Source: Gracilaria vermiculophylla (Eukaryota; Rhodophyta; Florideophyceae; Gracilariales; Gracilariaceae). From it: a stretch of 62,554 nt of DNA. The DNA is taken from positions 766,486-829,039 of the forward strand of contig JAHNZQ020000277.1 in assembly GCA_019155205.2 (NCBI GenBank), given 5' to 3'. Each line of letters starts with the position of its first letter. The first letter of the stretch is position 1. This document shows, piece by piece, positions 54,241 to 62,554 of the stretch. The notes below the pieces were generated by a model. That model made no database searches, was not told the DNA's origin, and worked only from the letters and a program-made list of their open reading frames with translations. The position numbers were made by a program, and so were the translations under genes.

Positions 54241-56301
54241 CAAAAAGTACCCAATTGTTCAATAATTTTTTATGAGATACCATTCGAAGGGCAAGCTATA
54301 TTCTTCAATAGAACATTATAGTACTTTGTAGACCGAAACCTTTTTTAGTTACTTTCAAAGAGCTTTCGATGCTTCTTACAACAAACCTTCTCAACCTTAT
54401 AGCTACTGAGGTCACATTTTCTTCATGAAAAACAAATGTTTGTTTTTGTGTGAACCATTCGTTATTACATCACTTGCTACTCATTTTGGAAAACAATATC
54501 CTATTTTTACTTCCCTTTTTTAACAATTTTTTGTACATAGAAGTATCTTAAAAAACACCTTTTGACCTTTTGTGATTTTCCCTTTTTTAAGTGTCAATTG
54601 TATACTATTATCAGCAAATAGTTCAAGGACACGATTTTTGCTTTTTACAAGTCGTGCAGAAGATTTTAATCTATTGTCTTTTATTTTCTATCTTCACTCG
54701 CTTCCGTTAATTCAGTTACTTCAGTGCTTATAGTCTAGAGTGCACCACAATATTATTGACGGCTATTTCATGAAGTAGACAAGTTTTAAAGAAAGCAGCA
54801 TATCTAGATACTGTTTTCCATGTTTCCGTATTTCTCAAGTCCCCATCATTGTCAATCTTAATCGCACTGGCTTCTAAAAAAGAGCAGAGGTTGTGTGGGC
54901 TTCCCAGAAAAAATAACAGGCACAGATATCTTAGATAGTAGCGTGAGGTTTCTATGTTCTCCGGGAGGTTTTACTCTAAAAATTGGCTTTTATCCTGTTT
55001 CTACTCCGTTCTATTCTATTCTGCGAGATCTGAATATTTGCAGCATTTCTTGTGTGGTGTGACTTTTACAGTGCAGTTTTATGAAAATCAATTCAAATCC
55101 TGATTTATGCGTTTCGTGTACGCTGTGCAGTGTACAACGAGTAGTACCACCATTAAACTTTAATCGGATTCCCTCTTTGGAAACATACTAATGCTTCTCG
55201 CATAATTTCTCATACCATCAACAGTCCCTCATAATCAAGCTATACTTTGGTAAATGCAGGGCGATGTTGCCAGCAGCTTAGCGCTGGAGCAGTGTTGCTG
55301 ACGTTGAGACGTCCTGAACATATTCCATCAGTTCATCGGCCTCATCCGCGAATTGAAAAACAGCCAGTCAGTTTCTTTTTGACTAAATCCGTTCCATTTA
55401 GCAATAAGTTTTATGTAGCCCAAATGTCTATGGATGTCCCACAAATTTTCACTCTTCAGCAGATTTTTCAGTTGATACGCAAGATGACTTATGGATTCTT
55501 GCATAACTTTGAGGTTCGGGTTTGGGAATATCTTTAGAGACGACTGTATACCCATTCTTTTCGAAAATTAAGCAGATCTTCTACTTTGAATACCCATTTT
55601 CCCTGCAATTCATTACAATACATGGGCCTTGAAATTTTAGATTCATTTTAGATCCTGCATGCATTTGAGGTGCGCCTTGAAGCGCGTAATAATGGTTCCA
55701 GAAATTTAAAGGACGTATTCCGGTTTGGCGATTGTTATAATCAGCGGCGGTCTTCCCCTGCCTCTTTGAAAGCTCAGTATACTCACGGTGTAGCTTTGAA
55801 AGGTAGTTTTGCAGTTTCTTGTACTGTAATAGCGAGAAAGCGGATAAAAATTACAGAAAACAAAGTCGTTTGGGATCTTGGGCTTCTAGAGGCGACCTGG
55901 TGGGTACGCCATCTTGAATAGGCAGCCTGACATATTTTGATTATTGGGGTTGAGGTCGTTGCTTCTGTACTTGACAAAAAGAAGGCGGGTGAAGCACATT
56001 CCAAAAATGTGGGTATGAGGCGTATATTCCATCGTGGAGAGGAAAGAAAATAGAACGGGGTACGTGGTCCGCGAGACTCGTGCGATCCATTAAGAATGGA
56101 TGCACCTTAGTGGTGAACAATGGTGAGCCTCAAAGCAAACAACGACAAGTAGCTTGACTATCCTTTTACAAGGGGAAAGGACGGTAAAAGTGGTAAAACA
56201 CATTCCACGTATGAGAGCTCTTGGGCGAACTAAATAGGTGAGCAACCGTTTTCTTCGCGGTATGTCTCGTAGATTAAATAATACCGCCGGTAGTGGTGTA
56301 G
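54241..56301. other. AT-rich region without recognised gene
   Basis: 2 kb of AT-rich sequence, especially 54250-55240, with T and A runs and no frame above about 95 codons. Nothing resembling a known family was seen. It lies between two retroelements and may be old, heavily mutated repeat DNA. Confidence 0.4.
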
Positions 56302-56618
56302 TGGATGCCCAGCAAGCGACCACGCGAGACCGCCACGCCAGAACGGTAGTTAGGCTTATTTTGAATCAGCCATACCACTCATCGTCGACCATGAAAGCCA
56401 AGAATGGCATGCAATCAGGCATTGTTTCTGGATAAGAAAACACATGAGTAGTTTTTAAGATACTGAAAATACCCGACCACGATTACATGTAGGGCATTGA
56501 ACAGAGAAGCCTCCATCTCTCCCACATCCTTGCGCCTTCCTACCATTAAGCGCACAGTGATCACTGCTGATACACAATATCGAACTCGTTCGATCCACAA
56601 TGTCGTCCGCATCGCCTC
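56302..56618 (+). repeat. left LTR of the second chromovirus
   Basis: Aligned with 61360 to about 61680. The end is placed just before the primer-binding site. Divergence from the right copy is visible at many positions. Confidence 0.65.
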
Positions 56619-56639
56619 AGGTATCAGATTATGCTCACG

Positions 56640-57610
56640 CCAAAAGGGATCTCGCTTCGAAGCAGCCATCTTCCGTCTCATTTTCAATAAGCCACCTGAG
56701 ACTCTCGCTGAACGATCCCCAATCTATTCGGAATTTCTAAAGCAAATACGACCAATATGTCAAAGAAGTAACCTTTCCTGCTCTTCGATTACTCGGGATG
56801 GATTCAACCACCACGGAACCATTGCGCCCGGTTAACGTAACATACTGCATAGATCCAGAATGGTTGGAGACCACAATTGCGTTGGATTACACATCTTTGG
56901 TGACGGCAATTTCTCCACTTACAGAAGAACTGCTATTTATGTATCTGGAATCAGAATCCAAACACTAGAAGAAATCTGCATGCATTGCTTCGATAGACGC
57001 TATCATCAAGAGAGAACTATACTTGGACATGAATGATTCCTCTTCGCGCTCAAGAATGATACGTTTATACACGTCCTGTATGTCTGTCCTCCAAGCCAGT
57101 AGAATGAGTTGGATAATTACGGAACAGCAGAAACGTACAGTAAAACACCTCTCAGGGTCCATTCGACCAGGAGCACTTCAACAATGCCTTGATTACGATC
57201 TCAAACTCTCTCATAATACGCTCAGGAAAGACTTTAACGGTATTATGAAGCACGCACTAGCAGCAGCAGACGCATTTACAGTTATGGACAAGGGCCCGCC
57301 AACGAAATCTAAGCAAACGAAACGTCGCAAGCCCTCCTGCAAAGAAACAGCAAGTGCTCTACACGGCGATGCCAAGAAAGAGGCAGATTGTTCTTCAGCA
57401 TCTAGAACGTTTGGGAAAGGGTCGCATCGTAGACCTCCCCCTTGCCTACACCCATCTTGCATAAAAAAACCGGCCTGGCATTGGATAGACGACTGCGAGT
57501 TAGCTACTGAAAAGGAAAAAGAATAGCTAAAAGCATACCTTGCTGCCAAGAAAGCCGCAAACGATTCTACCCAGTCAACGAGATCACAGAAAAAGGCAAC
57601 TCAAGAACAG
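56640..57610 (+). pseudogene. gag of the second chromovirus, broken
   Basis: Readable mainly at 57023-57526 (167 aa): a helical capsid part, then a basic stretch KSKQTKRRKPSCKET and a CCHC-like knuckle CLHPSCIKKPAWHWIDDC. Upstream gag runs in another frame with stops near 56965. Nucleic-acid packaging would be its role in a live element. Confidence 0.65.
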
Positions 57611-57639
57611 TCTGGCACAGTTGGATAATTACGGGCCAT

Positions 57640-59870
57640 AGCTACGAAAAAGTCTCCTCTCTGCTCTGTTACAGTTTCTGATGGACAACAAACGTCGATT
57701 GATTCGACCTTCCCATGCAATGATGGAGCGATGAAAGTTTGGTGCCACCTCATCTTGCCGAAAAGGCCACAATACGGGGCATCGGGAAAACAGCAGCCAT
57801 TAAAATTGTAACATTGGCAGTCGCACTCATGAAAGACAAAAAAGACTGCGCCGAACAGTTTACATTTTTCCGTACCTGGACGGAGCCCCGAACAAATATA
57901 CAGCTGGCATCAAGAAGATTAGCGCTCATGAACATAATGCTCCTCGTTGCCGATGACGACCTAGCCTAAGAACACCTTTTAATAGGTCGCCCTGTGCTCG
58001 AACATCTCCGCGTTCCTATGCATACACTGCTCGACAACAATCAAATGGCTTTGAACGGCGCAGATTGTTCCAGAATCGTAAATTCAAGCACCATTTGCTA
58101 CGTCAGTCGCATCATGTCAACCCGAACCAACGAACACATTGACTCGTTCGTCAAGGAACTGAACAACGAAGACAGACCGCCTGTTATCTACTACAGTTCT
58201 CGGAAGGCAGAAGACCCCTTTCCCGACCACTCGATTCTGGACCAAGTCTACAGCACGCAACACGAAGACATACTTCGTGCAGTGGACGAAATGATGGAAA
58301 CACCAAAATCCAATGGCATAGAAAATCAGGATGTTGCTCCCCTGAAGGACATTGTACACGAGCACATCAACATCTTCCGCATCTCCCTATCATCTGGGCC
58401 TCCAGCAAAGGTCAAGTCTCTTCAGATCGTCCTCACAAGAGACGCTTAACCAGGACGTGTCCACCTACGCAGGTACTTTCAAGACCAACGCGCATTTTTG
58501 AGTGAGTTTGTCTTTCACTTGACTCGCACAGGAAGGTTTTGCACAAACTAAACATCCACATGGGCCTAAGCGCCACCTATTATGCCAAAACATAGACCAA
58601 CGAAGTTTCGTTTCACGGTGGACCTCCGACCGATTAAGAAGAAGATCATCAGACATCAATACCCTATGCCGAACATTGAGCAAGAAGTACTCGAACTGCC
58701 CGAGTCATAACACTTCGTAACATTCGATCTCTCACATGGTTACTGGCAATTTCCACTAGATAAATACTAGCAAGAGCCCCAATCCTTCATCACTCCCGAT
58801 GGCGTGTTCTCACCGATGAGAGTTTCACACGGCACAACGAACGCAACAACACACTTGCAGTCAGTCCTCGCCGAAACGCTTCCAAATGACTTGCTTAAAC
58901 ATATGCTGTTATGGCTGGATGACATTCTGCTTTACAACTGCGTGGTCGACGGTTTAATTGAAGACATTCGTAAACTATTTCATACTTGCTCAAAGTTCAC
59001 AATTGAATTGCATCCCGGAAGGTGTTTGCTTCTCGCGAAATCCATTCGCTGGTGCGGTAGGATAATGTCGACAGATGGATTTAGATACGATCTCAAACAA
59101 CTAGAGGGACTTGTGTCAATGGAACTTCCTTGCACGGGAGCCCACGTCCAACAATGCGTCTGTGCCATGCATTGGGTGAAGACGGGGATCCCAGATTTTG
59201 CGCACATTATCTCGCCGCTGCACCAAGTCATGGAACTTGTATACGAAAAAGTTGGTAAGCTAACCAAACGTGTGGTGAGCGCCATATCTCTGAATTCTAC
59301 AGGCTGGGGACAAAACGAATTAGACGCCTTCAAGCGTTGCAAAAAAGCTATGTTTAACACCCCTACTTTCGCTCATCGCAACGAACGTCAACGTCTTCGC
59401 ATCTACACCGACACCTCGGACATTGCTGGTCAGGCATTGTAACGCAAGTGCCTTTCAAAGATCTTTCACTATTGGATAAGAAGCAACGCCATAGACCCCT
59501 CGCAATCTGCTCTGGGCCATTCACCGCAACTCAAATAGGCTGGTCAACGTTGGAGAAAGAAGGATATGCCATCATGGCTACTGTAAAACGCATGCATTGG
59601 CTCGCGGCAACGGCGACAGGTTTCGACCTTCACACTGACCACAACAACATCATCTTCCTCTTTGTCTCCCTATCTGTGGCTCCTGATCTCAGCCAGTCGT
59701 CTACCTGTAAAACTTTGCGCTGGGGCGTCCCTCTAAGCATTCAGTCGTACAAATTCTTTCACATCAATGGAGTTGACAATATGTGGGCAGATTTATTAAC
59801 GCGTTGGTCCGCGTCAAAGAAGGTTTGTCGTCTGATGAAGATTCTCGCGCTGCCTAAGACCAACACATGA
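57640..59870 (+). pseudogene. protease-RT-RNase H of the second chromovirus, broken
   Basis: The protease site is reduced to a CNDGA remnant near 57717 and VPPHLAEKA in another frame; LLIGRPVLEHL (about 57980) is the flap-side signature. RT shows FRFTVDLRPIKKKIIRHQYP, FDLSHGYWQFPL and the intact catalytic LWLDDIL at 58909-58929. RNase H reads YTDTSD near 59405, then shifts frame at about 59440 to LGWSTLEKE-like and LHTDHNN motifs. At least five stops are spread over the region. Confidence 0.75.
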
Positions 59871-60069
59871 GCATTCGACTGGCCATCCTCTGCAAAAGTA
59901 GTCGAATTGGAGAAGGAGCACATTAACAGCCAATCTCCGCAAACACTCCAATCCGATAGACTTTGGAAAACGCGCGACGGTTCAATATAGATACCTGAGG
60001 CAGCTGATAATTTACAACCTCGATCATGTGTCATTGCTCGTATGGGCTCTTTAGGACACAGAAGAAAGT

Positions 60070-61275
60070 AGACAACCACGAGGACTCTCAAAAAGCATTA
60101 TTGTTGAAATACGCTTTCAGATGACGTTCAGGCATTGGTTAAATCCTGCATCCACTGTATCTCCATACTTGGATGTGAAAAAGTACCCTGACCATTAGGA
60201 GCCGCACCACATGGAACTAATCCTAATGATATTCTTCAATTCGACTACATCGACAAAGGAAAGAGCCACACGGGTTCAAAATACATCTTAATGCTACGCA
60301 ACGATCACTCCGACAACAAGTGCTTTTTTTCCCACAACCAAGACCAGCCGCAGACAATTCGGCAATGGTAATCATCGACTGATGTGCCGCTTTTAGAGTT
60401 CCTCAAGGTGTCATGTCAGATGGGCTAACTAATTTCAAAAACGAAACTGTTCGTCTTTTTCACAAAGACCTTCGTGTACCCCATCACTTAACGGTCCCGT
60501 ATACACCTTGAAGTAATGGCGCTATTGAACGTCTTGGTAAAGAACTTTTTCGTACGTTTCGCTCGTTCGTGTCGGAATTTCAAATGGAATTAAAGAAATA
60601 GCCGGATCTTCCCCCCAGCATTCAAAGCATTTTAAACAATTCTGCTTCTCCAAATCGGAGCATCAAGCCTCTCCTGTCAGCAGTCAGAGGCATTAAAGCG
60701 TCCCCACCGATCGCCACCTCTTTGTAGACGACAACTATAACAAAAATGAGTATCAGCGACATACAGCTTGAACGCCCTGTAAATTTCAAGGCTTTGAAAG
60801 ACAGAGATGCCGAACAACACCCTTTGGTGTAAAACGCTGTGTCAAACAAACGCGCCATGTCTCGTGCACGAGCTTCAAAGGGAAGGCTTCCTGATTTTTC
60901 TAGCGGGGATGTCATTTTAGTTGCTCGGGAAGATTTCCACGCAAGAGAAAAGCTTGCAATGTGTCGGCGGGAACCGCGAAGAATCATCGAAGCACTTTCA
61001 GATTATGTGTATTTGGTTCAAAACCTTCCGAACGGAGTACTGGAGAACATCCATGGCTCCCAACATAAGTTCTACCACGACCACTCGCTGGATAAGAAAG
61101 TGTTTTTATCTCACGTTATATCCTCCGAAACTGGAATGCTCGTGTCATGCCTTCTGAAACTGATTAAAACTAAAGACCGCTTTCTTGTTCTGGTACGGTG
61201 GAAAGGTTTGGAAAAAGTGAAGATTAACTGGAACCATTGTCACAAATTTACTCTGACGTTCCTGAAATGTTCCTA
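60070..61275 (+). pseudogene. integrase and chromodomain-like tail of the second chromovirus
   Basis: The N-terminal integrase is scrambled. GVMSDGLTNFKNE (about 60410) gives the second catalytic Asp and PYTP-stop-SNGAIERLGKEL (about 60500) the final Glu. The tail at 60839-61275 is one open frame of 145 codons and includes FLVLVRWKGLEKVKINW, which fits the core of a chromodomain. Confidence 0.7.
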
Positions 61276-61359
61276 GGGCTTCATCGTCGAAAGTGTACCC
61301 CTACCTCGCTTACAAAAAAATCTAATATAAAACTTTCTCCCTGAAGAAGGGGAGTGTAG

Positions 61360-61680
61360 TGTAAGCCCTGCAATCAACCATGCAGGGGAATCACGCAACA
61401 CCGGTATATATGTTTATTTTGACTGCGCCAAAGCAATAATCGTCGACCATGAAACCCAAGAATGGAATGCCCTCAGGAATTGTTTCCGAATAGGGAAACA
61501 CATGCGTAGTATTCAAGATACTGACAAATTCCGACCAAGTAAACAAGGAGCGCATCGTACAGACAAGCATCCATCTCTCCCACAACCTTGCACCTTTCTA
61601 CCGTAGAGCGCTCAGGTCGACAGCTCAGAGCAGTAACAATGGTTGATCTATACAAACGGTGGGGTAGATACGCCGGAGCT
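61360..61680 (+). repeat. right LTR of the second chromovirus
   Basis: Begins TGTAAGCCCTGC directly after the purine-rich tract and contains a TATATATG word at about 61403 that could be its TATA box. The 3' limit is estimated from the left copy. Confidence 0.6.
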
Positions 61681-62554
61681 CTTAAGCACCGTACTGTGGA
61701 AAGACGTATTGTAGTGATAACTAAAATGAACATGTACGTGAGGGAAAGTCTGTATCATTCCGTCCCAGCACTGTTCTGCACTGTGCACCATATTGATTCA
61801 CCAACTTGGACCGTGCTGCACGCATTTTGGGTGGATCTTTGTCAACAGAAGCTGTTGCAGAAACTCATAATTGCAGTCACTGGCACAATAGGGAAACATT
61901 ATTAGCTCAGGATACCCTTCCTGTACACGGGCGTGCTCTTCACGTCTCGAGATATTCGAGCTCTTCTATAGTTTCCATCAAAACGCACTCTATTATCATG
62001 GATTTAATGTTTTCGCAGATAAGGCAAAGAGGTTAATCTCTTGGGAGACCAATGAATACTGGCAGAGCGCGTTTTTCGATTAATCTGCGTATCGGTGCGT
62101 TATTGACTACGGCTTAAATGAGTGTGAAAACATATTTCCAGGCAAGGTGTGGTAGCTGAAGCTCGTAGAGTTTTTCATAGACATTCTGAGAAGTTTTTGG
62201 CATGCATTCTTCAGTAGAACGTTGCTCTACGGACCATAGCGGAACGTTAAGTAGGGACTTGTTTTCAATATATATTGGGGATACGTAGTATCAACGTGTT
62301 CTTGAGGGGAGCTTCTTTTGTCTGATACTCAACACTTTGAAAATACACTTAATATAAGTCAGTGCAGTAGGAATGTTGCTGATGCTTCTGTATCGGCTTT
62401 GGCTGTAGGTTTCTATTGAAAAACAGTTGAGCAACTCCGGCGCTCCTGCGCTGGTTCGCTGTACGTGTCACACGACTTTCATACTCCTCCTCTTTTCCTG
62501 AGGACGTCGGCCCATCTCGAGCTGTGCTATCAGCCGGGCAGAGAGTATCTTACA
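61681..62554. other. window end without recognised gene
   Basis: About 870 bases with only short frames and no family resemblance. It is probably flanking repeat or host spacer DNA. Confidence 0.4.

Larger units (their letters stand above)
56302..61680 (+). mobile_element. second Ty3/gypsy chromovirus, decayed
   Basis: LTRs of about 320 bases start at 56302 (TGGATGCCC) and 61360 (TGTAAGCCC); shared blocks include ATCGTCGACCATGAAA-CCAAGAATGG and CATCTCTCCCACA. At 56619-56630 AGGTATCAGATT resembles the initiator-Met tRNA primer site. GAAGAAGGGGAGTG (61343-61356) is the polypurine tract. Internal order is gag, protease, RT, RNase H, integrase, chromodomain-like tail. Boundaries of the LTR 3' ends are approximate. 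Confidence 0.75.

Overview
This is eukaryotic nuclear DNA, most likely from a red alga. The reasons are compact, nearly intron-free genes for conserved eukaryotic proteins (PP5, p115/Uso1, MAD2, long tRNase Z, MRE11, a Mediator subunit), short intergenic spaces, long GCC/GGC runs in the GC-rich genes, and a gene island that gives way to a large block of decayed LTR retrotransposons. That layout is known from florideophyte genomes such as Chondrus, but the species is an inference and no rRNA or organelle marker is present to test it. No bacterial operon, CRISPR array or prophage was seen.

Positions 1-31000 are the gene island. In order: a pfkB-type sugar kinase (+), a PHD-finger protein (-) head to head with protein phosphatase 5 (+), 4.6 kb of sparse DNA holding at most a decayed, possibly spliced gene, a secreted DUF5060 glycoside-hydrolase-like protein (+), a giant p115/Uso1 tether (+) converging with MAD2 (-), an F-box-like protein (+) head to head with MAD2, a Med30-like protein with one visible intron (+), long-form tRNase Z (-), and MRE11 (-). 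The kinase, PHD, MAD2, F-box and Med30 loci are very GC-rich; the glycosidase, p115, tRNase Z and MRE11 genes are of ordinary composition.

Positions 31000-62554 hold no intact host gene that I can recognise. They contain a complete but dead pogo/Tigger-type DNA transposon (35626-37699) with terminal inverted repeats and TA target duplications; a roughly 10-kb Ty3/gypsy chromovirus (about 37969-48250) with two insertions of an unrelated ~550-bp LTR nested in it; a third copy of that LTR (32490-33041); a minus-strand gypsy gag-pol relic (about 50104-53331); and a second, shorter chromovirus with its own LTR pair (56302 to about 61680). Degenerate telomere-like G-rich motifs, dispersed repeats and a 100-N gap complete the block. 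It reads as nested, inactive, heterochromatin-like DNA.

The host genes do not form one pathway. MAD2 (spindle checkpoint), MRE11 (double-strand break repair) and PP5 are all genome-maintenance or signalling proteins, but I see no evidence of functional clustering beyond two head-to-head pairs that may share promoters. I found no clearly new biological system. The best leads are the DUF5060 hydrolase, the 2531-residue p115, the transposase that is dead by stop codons alone, and an unidentified extra ORF near the 3' end of the large chromovirus.
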